Assembly (NCBI RefSeq): GCF_049676595.1
Contig: NZ_CP187259.1
Span: 1,364,001-1,428,000, forward strand
Origin: Methanocella_A sp049676595
GTDB lineage: Archaea; Halobacteriota; Methanocellia; Methanocellales; Methanocellaceae
Direction: 5' to 3'
Length of the DNA stretch: 64,000 nt
In this document: positions 50,217 to 59,230 of the stretch, piece by piece
Layout of the letters: each line of letters begins with the position of its first letter
Numbering within the stretch: the stretch's first letter is position 1
The notes under the pieces: generated by a model
Seen by the model: the letters and a program-made list of their open reading frames with translations, nothing else
Told to the model about the DNA's origin: nothing
Database searches by the model: none
Translations under genes and position numbers: made by a program

Positions 50217-51260
50217 CTATCGATCTGTCTCCAGCCTTTTTTGCACATCGTGATACAGCTTGGAGATGGGAATATCCACAGGGCAGACGTCGTCGCAGCA
50301 CCCGCAGTTGATGCAGTTCTGGCCTACGGCGGCGGCTTTGGCGATGTGGTAGGAGAAGGCGGGGGGTAGTCTTCCCTTGCCCTCGTAGTGGGGGGTCTTG
50401 AGCTTTGCTTCAAAGGCCACCGGACAGTAGAGAATGCAGCCCTGGCACTTGATGCACTTGCTGAACTCTTTAGCCCAGTAGTCGATGTCGGCGTTGTTGA
50501 GGCTGAACTGCTCCGCCTGGTGCCGGGCAGCCAGTTTGGCCATGCCATTGTTGATACGGCGTCTCATCTCCACGCCTTTGGGGTCGGGTGGGGATAGCTG
50601 CAGGAGGCCTGCCTGGGCTGTGCCGTCGAGTATCCGGGCTCCTTTTTCCGAGCTGACCTCGACGAACGTGGCCTTGCCAGCTTTGGGCCCGACGACGCCC
50701 CAGTTGCCGCAGATGAGGTCGGTCATGTACGGGATCTTGGTCTCGCAGCGGAGGCAGTTCTCCCGCCTGCTTTTCTCGTTCTTCTCGACCTCCTCTCTTA
50801 CAAAAGCATCCATGACTGAGGCGTTCATCCGCTCGATCAGCTCTCTCGTTCTAATCGGGTGGACGGTGCCGCCGCAGTTGAGGCCGATCATAGTGACGTT
50901 TTCCATTTTTACCTTGCCCATGCTGCCGAGCTTGACGAGTGTCCGGGCATCGCAAGGCTTGACCGTGACCGCGATTTTCATGTGCCGGGCGCCGTCGAGG
51001 TAGCGGGCGATGAACCTGCCTATGTTTACGTGAGCGCTGTGTAGCGATCCTGCCGATGTGATCACTTCGTCCGGGCAGGTGATGACCCTGGGCACTCCAT
51101 CGTATATGTCCGCGCCCTTGACCATGACTACTACTGCGTCGACCAGACCGGCTTCCAGCGCATACTTCAGCATGGTGGTGATAGCCCCGCCATTCTGCGC
51201 TTTGCGCCTGATATCCTCGTCGTTGGTGATGACGTAATACATGTCTCCCGGATTGATCAT
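50217..51260 (-). CDS. fdhB: F420-dependent formate dehydrogenase beta subunit, paralogue 2
   Basis: A 347-residue subunit carrying FAD, iron-sulphur clusters and the F420-binding part, passing electrons from FdhA to coenzyme F420. It starts MINPGDMYYVITNDEDIRRK, includes AQNGGAITTMLKYALE, TVKPCDARTLVKLGSM, LNCGGTVHP and ENCLRCETKIPYMTDLICGN. C-terminal cluster motifs are CIKCQGCILYCP and CINCGCCDDVCP. The start overlaps the fdhA2 stop (ATGA). The frame is open to 51311 inside fdhA2. It is about 20 residues shorter than FdhB1. Confidence 0.94.
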   Translation of the reverse strand: MINPGDMYYVITNDEDIRRKAQNGGAITTMLKYALEAGLVDAVVVMVKGADIYDGVPRVITCPDEVITSAGSLHSAHVNIGRFIARYLDGARHMKIAVTVKPCDARTLVKLGSMGKVKMENVTMIGLNCGGTVHPIRTRELIERMNASVMDAFVREEVEKNEKSRRENCLRCETKIPYMTDLICGNWGVVGPKAGKATFVEVSSEKGARILDGTAQAGLLQLSPPDPKGVEMRRRINNGMAKLAARHQAEQFSLNNADIDYWAKEFSKCIKCQGCILYCPVAFEAKLKTPHYEGKGRLPPAFSYHIAKAAAVGQNCINCGCCDDVCPVDIPISKLYHDVQKRLETDR

Positions 51261-53329
51261 TCCTGGGCCTCCTGCATGGCACTGGCAACTCGCTCCAGCT
51301 TCACCGCACATACCTTCAGCTCCGGCATCTTCGACACCGGGTCCAGCGCCGTATTGGTCAGCCGGTTGGCGGCCGTCTCCGCGAAGTGGAAGGGGATGAA
51401 GACTGTACCTTTGACGATGGCATCCGTCACTTTGGAGGCGAGTTCGATCTGCCCCCTTCTCGAGGTGACCCGGACTACATCATCCATCCTGATGCCCAGC
51501 CTGCGGGCGTCCAGCGAGCTGACTTCGACGAATCCCGAGCGTACCTCTTCATCCAGTGCCGGCGACCTTCGGGTCATGCTGCCCGTGTGGTAGTGGAACA
51601 ACATTCTGCCGGTGGTGAGCACGAACGGGTATTCTGCATCAGGCTGCTCTGCCGGGGGCCTGTACCTGACAGGCATAAAGAGCCCTTTGCCGTCCGGCTG
51701 GTTGAAGCCGTCAGTGAAGAGTACCGGGGTACCGGGGTGAAGGGCGCCGGGGCAGGGCCACTGGACGCCTTCGGGCTTCAGCAGCCGGGCATAGTTGATA
51801 CCCTTGTACTGGGGGACTACCGAGATGATCTCCTCGAAGACTTGCTCCGGCGATTCGTAGGCAAAGCCCGAAGCGCCCATCTCGCTCGCAAGTATGCAGA
51901 TGATCTGCCAGTCTGGCAGAGCTTCTCCGGGCGGCTCGACCGCTTTTCTGATCCGCTGGACCCGGCGCTCGGTATTGGTGAAGGTGCCCTCCCTTTCTGC
52001 GTAGGACGCCGCTGGCAGCACTACATCAGCGTACTTTGCGGTCTCAGTCAGGAATATGTCCTGCACGACGAGAAATTCCAGGCCATCCAGCGCCTGTTCT
52101 ACCTTACTTACGTCCGGGTCGGAGATGGCAGGATTTTCCCCGACTACGTACATGGCTTTTAGCTTACCCTCACAGGCAGCGTTGAACATTTCGACGACCG
52201 TGAGGCCCGGGCCGGGTATCTCGCCAGCAGTCTTCCACGTTACCGCAAACTCCGGCCGGGACTGGTCCGAGACCGGCTTGTAGCCCGGAAACACGTTCGG
52301 CAGGCAGCCCATGTCGCAGGCGCCCTGCACGTTGTTCTGGCCCCGGAGGGGGTTGACGCCGGAACCTTTTTTACCCACGTTGCCTGTCAGCATCGCCAGG
52401 TTCGCAATCGCGTGTACGTTGTCTGTGCCTGTGCTGTGCTGGGTGACCCCCATCGAGTACAGGATGGCCGAGCAGCCGCTGGTAGCGTATATTCGGGCGA
52501 TCTCCCTGATCGTGCTGGCGTTAATGCCGGTCATCGCCTCCGCCCGCTCCGGCGTGCAGTCTGCCACAGCCTGCTTCAGGTCTTCGAATCCCTTCGTCCG
52601 GGCCTCGATGAAGCTGCGGTCTTCCAGCCCTTCTGCGATAATGATGTGGGCCATGGCGTTCAGCAAGGCCACGTCCCCGCCGCTGCGGAGGGGAGCGTAG
52701 ATATCGGCATGCCTGGCTGTCATGGTGAATCTCGGATCAGCGACGATCACTATGGCGCCTTTACTTCTGGCTTTCAGTATCCGGCGGGCGATGAGGGGAT
52801 GGGCTTCAAAAGTGTTGGAGCCGATAATGAAAATGCACTTCGCCTCCTCGATGTCCTTGATCGAGTTGGTCATGGCGCCGCTGCCGAAGGCCCCTGCAAG
52901 GCCTGATACGGTGGAGGAGTGGCAGAGCCTGGCACAGTGGTCAATATGGGGGGTTTTCAAGACGGTGCGGGCGAACTTCTGCAAAAGGTAATTTTCCTCG
53001 TTGGTCGCCTTGGCCGATGCCAGAACGCCGATCGTCTCCGGGCCGTTTTTCTCCCGGATTTCTGCGAGCTTCCCGGCGACGAGCTTAAGTGCTTCGTCCC
53101 AGGTCGCACTGGCAAGCTCGCCATTCTTACGGATGAGGGGTACTGTAAGCCGGTCAGGGCTGTGGATGAACTCGTGGGCGAAGTTGCCTTTCGGGCAGAG
53201 CTTGCCTTCGTTGACCGGGTGGCGTTTCCAGGGTTCGACGCCCACTACCTTCCCGTCCATGCAGACGAGGTTAAGGCCGCAGCCGCAGCCACAGTAAGGA
53301 CAGATCGTAGGCACCAGCCTGAGTTCCAT
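51257..53329 (-). CDS. fdhA: formate dehydrogenase alpha subunit, paralogue 2
   Basis: A 690-residue molybdopterin (Mo or W) oxidoreductase oxidising formate to CO2. The N-terminal [4Fe-4S] motif is CPYCGCGCG at Cys10-17 with CPKG at Cys45. The active-site residue in DHCARLCHSST is Cys136, not selenocysteine. The pterin domains run through LTTGRMLFHYHTGSMTRRSP near the C-terminus. ATG at 53329 gives MELRLVPTIC; an ATG at 53350 is less likely. It faces purP across a 235-bp divergent promoter region. Confidence 0.95.
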   Translation of the reverse strand: MELRLVPTICPYCGCGCGLNLVCMDGKVVGVEPWKRHPVNEGKLCPKGNFAHEFIHSPDRLTVPLIRKNGELASATWDEALKLVAGKLAEIREKNGPETIGVLASAKATNEENYLLQKFARTVLKTPHIDHCARLCHSSTVSGLAGAFGSGAMTNSIKDIEEAKCIFIIGSNTFEAHPLIARRILKARSKGAIVIVADPRFTMTARHADIYAPLRSGGDVALLNAMAHIIIAEGLEDRSFIEARTKGFEDLKQAVADCTPERAEAMTGINASTIREIARIYATSGCSAILYSMGVTQHSTGTDNVHAIANLAMLTGNVGKKGSGVNPLRGQNNVQGACDMGCLPNVFPGYKPVSDQSRPEFAVTWKTAGEIPGPGLTVVEMFNAACEGKLKAMYVVGENPAISDPDVSKVEQALDGLEFLVVQDIFLTETAKYADVVLPAASYAEREGTFTNTERRVQRIRKAVEPPGEALPDWQIICILASEMGASGFAYESPEQVFEEIISVVPQYKGINYARLLKPEGVQWPCPGALHPGTPVLFTDGFNQPDGKGLFMPVRYRPPAEQPDAEYPFVLTTGRMLFHYHTGSMTRRSPALDEEVRSGFVEVSSLDARRLGIRMDDVVRVTSRRGQIELASKVTDAIVKGTVFIPFHFAETAANRLTNTALDPVSKMPELKVCAVKLERVASAMQEAQE

Positions 53330-53564
53330 AGTACCTTCACAATTGTGCACTGTTGAATACTTTCCCGGGCTGTTCAGCCAGGGCTTTTCTTAAGAACAGG
53401 TCATCCGAGAACTGCCGGGTGCGGACATTTCTCGCAGCATTTTCTCATACTATACTATGTCTTTCTATATATTAGTTTTCGGCATGCCATGGCCGTATAC
53501 CTGCTGGCCGCGTAGATAAACGTTAAATAATGAGCGTACGAAGTACTAGCTAAAGGTGAGGTCT
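53330..53564. promoter_or_regulatory. divergent promoter region fdhA2 / purP
   Basis: This 235-bp AT-rich region separates divergent genes. On the minus strand taatatatag near 53476 may be the TATA box for fdhA2. On the plus strand cgttaaataatg near 53522 may serve purP, which has the ribosome site aaaggtgagg. No gene is visible. Confidence 0.45.
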
Positions 53565-54653
53565 TTGGTCATCTCAAAGGACGACATAAACCAGGTTGTT
53601 AAAAAGTACGATAAGAATAAGATCACTATCTGTACGATAGGCAGCCACTCGTCGCTGCACGTCTTCAGGGGCGCGTACGACGAGGGCTTCAGGCGCTGCG
53701 CTATCTGCGCGAAAGGGAGGGAGGTCCCTTACCAGCGCTACAAGTCGGCGGAAGAGTTCATCATGGTTGACAAGTTCTCGGATGTCAACGATGAGAAGAT
53801 CCAGCAGCAGCTGCGGGACATGAACGCTGTCATAGTGCCCCACGGCTCGTTCGTGGCCTACGTAGGCCTGGACCGGATCGAGAACGATTTCAAGGTCCCC
53901 ATGATCGGCAACCGTAACATCCTGCGCTGGGAGGCGGAGCGGGACAGAGTTACGAAGCTCTTCGAGGCGGCCAACATCAGGAAACCCATGAAGATCCACG
54001 GCCCCGACAAGATCGACCGGGCGTGTATGGTCAAGTTCCCCGGCGCCAGAGGCGGCAGAGGCTACTTCGTGACCGACTCCCCGGCTGGCTTCGACGAGAA
54101 GATGAAGCTCATGATAAACAAGGGCTGGCTGACGGAAGATGACCGGGCTAAGGCACACATCGAGGAGTACGTGGCGGGCGACATCTACTGCATGCACTAC
54201 TTCTACTCCCCGCTGACCAAGACTGTGGAGCTGCTGGGCATGGACAGGCGCCACGAAGCCAACATAGACGGCCTTGTCAGGATTCCGGCCAAAGACCAGA
54301 TGGAAGCCGGCTTACAGCCCACCTACGTGGTCACCGGTAACTTCCCGGTCGTAGCGAGAGAGTCTCTGCTCGACCAGGCCTTCGGCATGGGCGACAGGCT
54401 GGCCGAGGTAGCCGAAAAGATGGTTGCTCCGGGCTTACTGGGCGCCTTCTGCATCCAGACCATGTGTACCGACAACCTCGAGTTCGTCGCCTTCGAGATC
54501 TCCGCCAGGCAGGACGGCGGCACCAACACGTTCATGAACGGCTCCGCTTACTCCTACCTGCTCTACGGCGACGGCATGAGCATGGGCCGCAGGTACTGCC
54601 GCGAGGTCAAGAACGCGCTGGCGGCTAACAGGCTGGAAGACATAGTAACATAA
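53565..54653 (+). CDS. purP: formate-dependent IMP-pathway enzyme PurP (FAICAR synthetase)
   Basis: A 362-residue ATP-grasp enzyme converting AICAR, formate and ATP into FAICAR in purine synthesis. It opens ISKDDINQVVKKYDKNKITI, then CTIGSHSSLHVFRGAYDEGF. Later comes KFPGARGGRGYFVTDSPAGF with the nucleotide loop, then EEYVAGDIYCMHYFYSP and GAFCIQTMCTDNLEFVAFEI. TTG at 53565 lies three bases after aaaggtgagg and matches the family start; GTG at 53556 is inside that ribosome site. Formate needed here is also the substrate of the adjacent dehydrogenases. Confidence 0.93.
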   Translation: MVISKDDINQVVKKYDKNKITICTIGSHSSLHVFRGAYDEGFRRCAICAKGREVPYQRYKSAEEFIMVDKFSDVNDEKIQQQLRDMNAVIVPHGSFVAYVGLDRIENDFKVPMIGNRNILRWEAERDRVTKLFEAANIRKPMKIHGPDKIDRACMVKFPGARGGRGYFVTDSPAGFDEKMKLMINKGWLTEDDRAKAHIEEYVAGDIYCMHYFYSPLTKTVELLGMDRRHEANIDGLVRIPAKDQMEAGLQPTYVVTGNFPVVARESLLDQAFGMGDRLAEVAEKMVAPGLLGAFCIQTMCTDNLEFVAFEISARQDGGTNTFMNGSAYSYLLYGDGMSMGRRYCREVKNALAANRLEDIVT

Positions 54654-54663
54654 GTACGTCAAA

Positions 54664-54697
54664 AGCTCCGGCTAATCCGGGGCTTTCTCTCTTTTTA
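54664..54697 (+). terminator. hairpin plus T-rich terminator after purP
   Basis: The stem agctccgg/ccggggct (54664-54684) with loop ctaat is followed by ttctctcttttta. It begins about ten bases after the purP stop. Confidence 0.65.
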
Positions 54698-55089
54698 GTC
54701 AGCGACTCAGAAAAGCGATCGCTGCGCTGTGCTTACAACGAATTATTCCGGCATTCATAAGCAAATGTTGCTTATGAGCCCGTGAACGTACACTAACGCT
54801 GCGCTGTGCCAGGATCACAGATTCTTACGGATGGCACAGATTTCACAGATGACTACTGGGGAAAATGGTCGATGGATAACTAAGTCCATTCTTATCCAGT
54901 AGTATCTGTGCAATCCGTGTAATCCGTCGTAATCTGTGATCCTGTATACAAGGGACTGCTTCCAGTCGGTCACAGCGCAGCGTTCGTTTTGATATCTCCT
55001 ATATCTGAGCAATCTAGTACGCACAGCACAGCGTTCGTATTGTTACAGCACGCTATCCGAGTAGCAGGAAAGATAAAGAAAAAAATAGC
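54698..55089. other. repeat-filled gap between purP and carbonic anhydrase gene
   Basis: This ~390-bp region has no gene. It contains gcgatcgctgcgctgtgc (54715-54732), a gcttatgagcccgtgaacgt element, the CACAGATT-family hairpin at 54796-54986, and two more cacagc(g/a)cagcgttcg ends (to 55035). It is a concentration of repeat fragments. Confidence 0.7.
54796..54986. repeat. 160-bp hairpin repeat (CACAGATT family), copy 2
   Basis: Compared with 22640-22800, the left arm cgctgcgctgtgccaggatc and the mirrored right arm are conserved, and the loop is homologous (tcgat, ggat, aacta, attctta). Near the right end, after gatcct, this copy has about 25 extra bases including gactgcttccagtc before cacagcgcagcgttcg. 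Confidence 0.85.
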
Positions 55090-55854
55090 TTAGTATACGA
55101 GCAGCCTTTTCACGCGGCTCAGGACAACTGTACTGTTGCCCGCGAAGACGTCGAGCTTCTTCATCTTATCCACGTCGGTTTCGCCGTTGATGTTGATGAT
55201 GCTGATGCCGCCTTTACTGGTGGTGTAGATGTCCTTGAAGTCGTATATGGCGCCGACGATCATCATTTTACCGGTGTAGACCTGGTTCCTGATCGAGGCG
55301 TCGTTGAGCAGGTTTTCGATCTGCTTGTCCACGTTGGCCTCGGAGACCAGCGTCTCGAAGTAGACATGCTCACTGATCGGCGTCAGGGGCCTGGTTTTAG
55401 CTTCCTTGATGTACTGGGACAGGCCACCTCTCCTGATGAGGAGCTTCTGGACTTCGGCTACTATCGGCTTGATGAAGTCGAGCGATTTGATAATCCTGTG
55501 GTGCTCGTCCTTGAGCTCCAGCGTCGAAGCATGTACTGCCCCACAGCCAGTGTGGCCCAGTATCATCAGTATGGGCGTGTGCAGATGGCCGATGCCGTAC
55601 TCGATGCTGCCGAGGTTTGGCTCTACCCTGTTGCCGATGTTCTTGATCGAGAAAATCTTGCCTATCTGGTCGTCCAGCGCTTTTTCGATGACCCGGGAGT
55701 CGGAGCAGGTGACCAGCGTGACGTCCGGGTGCTGGCTGTCCAGGATGTCCCTGTACTTGCCGGCGCTCGTGGCTTCTGCGGAGTACCTGTCGTTGTACGT
55801 GAGCTTATCGATGAGCGTGACTAGACCCTTGTCTAACATAACTGTTCCTGACAT
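55090..55854 (-). CDS. beta-class carbonic anhydrase
   Basis: A 254-residue zinc enzyme interconverting CO2 and bicarbonate. Zinc ligands follow the beta-class pattern: Cys50 in TCSDSR with Asp52-Arg54, then His101 and Cys104 in LGHTGCGAVH. It is longer than simple beta-class enzymes because of a C-terminal extension. It is 39 bp downstream of fdhB1 and probably belongs to the fdhC-A1-B1 operon, where it could handle CO2 released by formate oxidation. Confidence 0.92.
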   Translation of the reverse strand: MSGTVMLDKGLVTLIDKLTYNDRYSAEATSAGKYRDILDSQHPDVTLVTCSDSRVIEKALDDQIGKIFSIKNIGNRVEPNLGSIEYGIGHLHTPILMILGHTGCGAVHASTLELKDEHHRIIKSLDFIKPIVAEVQKLLIRRGGLSQYIKEAKTRPLTPISEHVYFETLVSEANVDKQIENLLNDASIRNQVYTGKMMIVGAIYDFKDIYTTSKGGISIININGETDVDKMKKLDVFAGNSTVVLSRVKRLLVY

Positions 55855-55893
55855 TATCTTACACTCCTAAAAAAGAAAGACGGAAAGGAGATC

Positions 55894-57003
55894 TTAGTTG
55901 ATCTCCTGTCCGATTCGCTTGGCGACTTCGTGGTACAGCCTGGAGAGAGGGATCTCTACCGGGCAGCCATCTTCGCACATGCCGCAGTTGATGCAGTTGT
56001 TGCCGAGCGCCGCCAGCCTGGCCATGTGGTAGTTCATCGAGGGCGGGACGTCGCCCAGGCCTTCGTAGGCCATCGGCTTGAGCTTCAGGTCGAAGATGAC
56101 AGGGCAGTTGACTGTGCAGCCCTGGCACTTGACGCACTTGCTGAAGTGTTCGGCCCAGAACTTCGGGTCTGCCGCTTCCGCAAAGTGCTTCTTCTGGTTC
56201 TTCGCGGCCAGCTTGACCATCGACTCGTTGATCTTGGCGCGCATCTCGATGCCCTTCGGGTCGGGAGCCTGGGTCGTGATGGCCTTGGCGTTAGTGGCGC
56301 CTTCGACTAGCTTGGCACCGTTTTCGCTGCAGACCTCTACGAACGTAGCCTTGCCGGCTAACGGTCCGATGACACCCCAGTTGCCGCACGCAAGGTCCGC
56401 CATAGTGGGGATCTTGATTTCGCAGCGCTGGCAGTTCTGCCTCCGGCCGCTGCCGTGCTCTTCGAGCTCATCGATCGAGACTTCCTTGTGCTCGTGGTTC
56501 TTGGTCACGATGATGAACTTGCCCTTGGCGATCTCTTCCTTGATCACATCATCCGGGCTGACACCGTAGTACTTCTCGATCATCTCTCTGCCGACGACCG
56601 GGCGGACCGTGCCGCCGCAGTTGAGGCCGATCATCAGGATGTTGTTCCTGTTGACCTTGCCCTGCTTTGCCGCGGCGAGGATTGCGCTGGCGTCGCACTG
56701 CTTGACCGGCAGGGCGATCTTCATGTCCTTGGCCCCGTTCATGTACTGTATGATGAACTTGCCGATAGCCGTGGGTGCGCAGTGGAGCGAGCCCGCGGAC
56801 TTAACCAGGTCCGCCGGGTTGGTGAAGACCGTGGGTACACCGTCGTACAGGTCTGCGCCCTTGGTAATGGCGACTACTGCGTCGACCATCTTGCTCTCCA
56901 GTGCGTACTTCAGCAGCGCGGTGACTGCTCCGCCGCACTCGCCGGCCTTACAGATGTTCTCCTCTGCGGCGCAGGCGTAGAACATGTCCTTGACTTTGAC
57001 CAT
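55894..57003 (-). CDS. fdhB: F420-dependent formate dehydrogenase beta subunit, paralogue 1
   Basis: A 369-residue electron-transfer subunit. It starts MVKVKDMFYACAAEENICKA, then GGAVTALLKYALESKMVDAV. LNCGGTVRPVVGREMIEKYY lies in the middle, then RRQNCQRCEIKIPTMADLACGN. Cluster motifs CVKCQGCTVNCP and CINCGMCEDGCP are at the C-terminus. Relative to FdhB2 it has an insertion around residues 160-185. It starts one base after the fdhA1 stop codon. It transfers electrons to F420. Confidence 0.95.
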   Translation of the reverse strand: MVKVKDMFYACAAEENICKAGECGGAVTALLKYALESKMVDAVVAITKGADLYDGVPTVFTNPADLVKSAGSLHCAPTAIGKFIIQYMNGAKDMKIALPVKQCDASAILAAAKQGKVNRNNILMIGLNCGGTVRPVVGREMIEKYYGVSPDDVIKEEIAKGKFIIVTKNHEHKEVSIDELEEHGSGRRQNCQRCEIKIPTMADLACGNWGVIGPLAGKATFVEVCSENGAKLVEGATNAKAITTQAPDPKGIEMRAKINESMVKLAAKNQKKHFAEAADPKFWAEHFSKCVKCQGCTVNCPVIFDLKLKPMAYEGLGDVPPSMNYHMARLAALGNNCINCGMCEDGCPVEIPLSRLYHEVAKRIGQEIN

Positions 57004-57004
57004 G

Positions 57005-59116
57005 TTAGTGACCTCCTATCTTCGGCGCTACTTTCACAGGCGCTGCCGCAGCCTTCTTGTCTTCCTTGGGTATGGGTATGATCTTAGCTGCACAGGCCTT
57101 GAGCTCCGGCATCTTGGCGAACGGATCGAGGGCCGGGTTGGTCAGGATGTTGGCGCTGCACTCGTGGAAGTGGAACGGGATGAAGATAATGCCCTTCATG
57201 ATGTTGGGGGTTACCTTCGCGGCTATCTCGATCTCGCCTCTGCGGGATGCAACCTTGACTTTGTCGCCCATCTTCACTCCGAGCGCCTTGGCGTCGACCG
57301 GGTTGATCTCGACGAAGCCGGTCTTGACTTCGCTGTCGAGGGTTGCTGACCTTCTGGTCATGCTGCCGGTGTGGTAGTGGAAGATCATCCTGCCGGTGGT
57401 CAGCAGGAGCGGGTACTCTGCGTCGGGTACCTCTGCGGGCGGCTTGAACGATACCGGGAAGAAGATGCCCAGGCCGTCCGGGTGAGTGAACTTGACCGTG
57501 TGCAGAATGGGTGTTCCCGGGTGATCGGTTGCAGGGCAGGGCCAGTGGAGGGCTTCGGGCTTCTTCAGCCTTTCCCAGGTCATGCCTGCGTACTGCGGCG
57601 TCACTTTCCTGACTTCCTCGAAGATCTCGCCGGCGGACTTGAAGTCGAAGCCTGCGACGCCCATCTTCTTCGCGATGGCGCAGATGATCTCCCAGTCTTC
57701 CTTCGCCTGGCCGGGCGGGGTGACGACTTTCTTGAGCAGCTGGACGCGTCTCTCGGTAGAGGTGAACGTGCCTTCCTTCTCGGCATAGGCCGCAGCGGGA
57801 AGTACTACGTGAGCGAGCTCTGCAGTCTCGGTCATGAAGATGTCCTGGACTACCAGGAAGTTCACCGACTGGAGGGCGTGCTTGACGTGGTTGATGTCCG
57901 GGTCGGATACCATCGGGTTTTCACCCATGATGTACAGCGACTTGACCTTGCCGGCATCGATGGCGTTCATGACCTCTACGATGGTCAGGCCTACCTTGTT
58001 CGGCAGGTCTGCGACGCCCCAGGCCGCGGCATACTTCTTCCGCAGCTCGTCATTGATGACTGCCTGGTAGCCGGAAACTACGTTCGGCAGGCAGCCCATG
58101 TCGCAGGCGCCCTGCACGTTGTTCTGGCCTCTCAGCGGGTTGATACCCGTACCGGGCTTGCCGATCATGCCGCACATCAGCGCGAGGTTGGAGACCGATA
58201 CTACGTTGTCAGTACCGCAGGCGTGCTGGGTGATACCCATCGAGAACAGGATGGAAGAAGCGCCGCTGGTGGCGTACATCCTGGCGATCTTCTTGATGGT
58301 GTCGGCCGGGACGCCGGTGATGGGCTCTGCCCACTCAGGCGAGCACTTCATGATCTCTGCCTTGATGGTCTCGAAGTCCTTGGTCCGGGCCTTGATGAAC
58401 TCCTTGTTCTCCAGGCCTTCGGTCAGGATCGTGTACATCATCGCGTTGAGCAGGGCGACATCAGTGCCGCTTCTGTGCTGGACGAAGATGTCAGCCTGCT
58501 TAGCCGTGATGTTGAACCTCGGGTCGCAGACGATGATCTTTGCCCCTCTCTCCTTGGCCTGGACAATCCTGCGACCGATCAGGGGGTGATCCTCGAAGGT
58601 GTTGGTCCCTATGATAAACAATAATTTTGCGTCCGCTATGTCCTTGATCGTGTTGGTCATAGCGCCGCTGCCCAATGTCTTGGCGAGGCCGGCGACCGAC
58701 GTGCCGTGGCAAAGCCTGGCGCAGTGGTCTATGTTCGGGGTCTTGAGCGCGACCCTCGCGAACTTCTGCATGACGAAGTTTTCTTCGTTCGTCACTCTGG
58801 CAGAAGCGAAGCAGGCCATCGATTCGGGCCCGAATTGTGAGTTGATCTCCTTGAACTTAGAAGCGACGAGAGATATAGCCTCGTCCCAGCTAGCGGGGAC
58901 GAACTTTCCGTCCTTCTTGATGAGCGGAGTAGTCAGCCTGTCGTTCCTGTGGATAAACTCGTGGGCGAAGTTGCCTTTCGGGCAGAGCTTGCCTTCGTTT
59001 ACAGGGTGTCTCTTCCAGGGCTCGACTCCGACGACTTTACCATCCTTTTCGACTAGATTAATACCGCAACCGCAACCGCAGTAGGGGCAAATCGTCGACA
59101 CAAGTTTTAAGTTCAT
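57005..59116 (-). CDS. fdhA: formate dehydrogenase alpha subunit, paralogue 1
   Basis: A 703-residue molybdopterin oxidoreductase. Cys10-17 (CPYCGCGCG) and CPKG with Cys44 bind the [4Fe-4S] cluster. The active-site Cys136 is in DHCARLCHGTSVAGL, equivalent to selenocysteine in E. coli FdhF. LTTGRMIFHYHTGSMTRRSA marks the pterin region. The C-terminus carries an extra Ala/Lys-rich tail (PKEDKKAAAAPVKVAPK) absent from FdhA2. ATG 59116 has a GGTG site; longer frames to 59224 run into the hairpin region. It is preceded by fdhC, giving the operon fdhC-fdhA1-fdhB1-carbonic anhydrase. Confidence 0.96.
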   Translation of the reverse strand: MNLKLVSTICPYCGCGCGINLVEKDGKVVGVEPWKRHPVNEGKLCPKGNFAHEFIHRNDRLTTPLIKKDGKFVPASWDEAISLVASKFKEINSQFGPESMACFASARVTNEENFVMQKFARVALKTPNIDHCARLCHGTSVAGLAKTLGSGAMTNTIKDIADAKLLFIIGTNTFEDHPLIGRRIVQAKERGAKIIVCDPRFNITAKQADIFVQHRSGTDVALLNAMMYTILTEGLENKEFIKARTKDFETIKAEIMKCSPEWAEPITGVPADTIKKIARMYATSGASSILFSMGITQHACGTDNVVSVSNLALMCGMIGKPGTGINPLRGQNNVQGACDMGCLPNVVSGYQAVINDELRKKYAAAWGVADLPNKVGLTIVEVMNAIDAGKVKSLYIMGENPMVSDPDINHVKHALQSVNFLVVQDIFMTETAELAHVVLPAAAYAEKEGTFTSTERRVQLLKKVVTPPGQAKEDWEIICAIAKKMGVAGFDFKSAGEIFEEVRKVTPQYAGMTWERLKKPEALHWPCPATDHPGTPILHTVKFTHPDGLGIFFPVSFKPPAEVPDAEYPLLLTTGRMIFHYHTGSMTRRSATLDSEVKTGFVEINPVDAKALGVKMGDKVKVASRRGEIEIAAKVTPNIMKGIIFIPFHFHECSANILTNPALDPFAKMPELKACAAKIIPIPKEDKKAAAAPVKVAPKIGGH

Positions 59117-59151
59117 AGTTACACCAGTAGTTATGTCTATGTTGCTTAAAT

Positions 59152-59209
59152 AGGGAGGGGTTCCGTCCCTCCCTCTTTGCTTTAGACAGGGAGGGCTGCA
59201 ACCCTCCCT
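59152..59209 (-). promoter_or_regulatory. tandem GC hairpins between fdhC and fdhA1
   Basis: Two consecutive stems AGGGAGGG/CCCTCCCT occur at 59152-59174 and 59188-59209, separated by 13 bases. A T-rich run, tttttctttctttc, flanks them on the plus strand. On the transcript of fdhC-fdhA1 they form a double hairpin just upstream of the fdhA1 leader. They may partly stop or stabilise the mRNA, giving different FdhC and FdhA levels. This is an inference. Confidence 0.55.
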
Positions 59210-59230
59210 TTTTCTTTCTTTCATGCCTCC

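Noticed and set aside
51257..59116. Selenocysteine in the FdhA active sites
   Set aside because: Both proteins encode Cys136 at the position (RLCHSST and RLCHGTS); there is no in-frame TGA.
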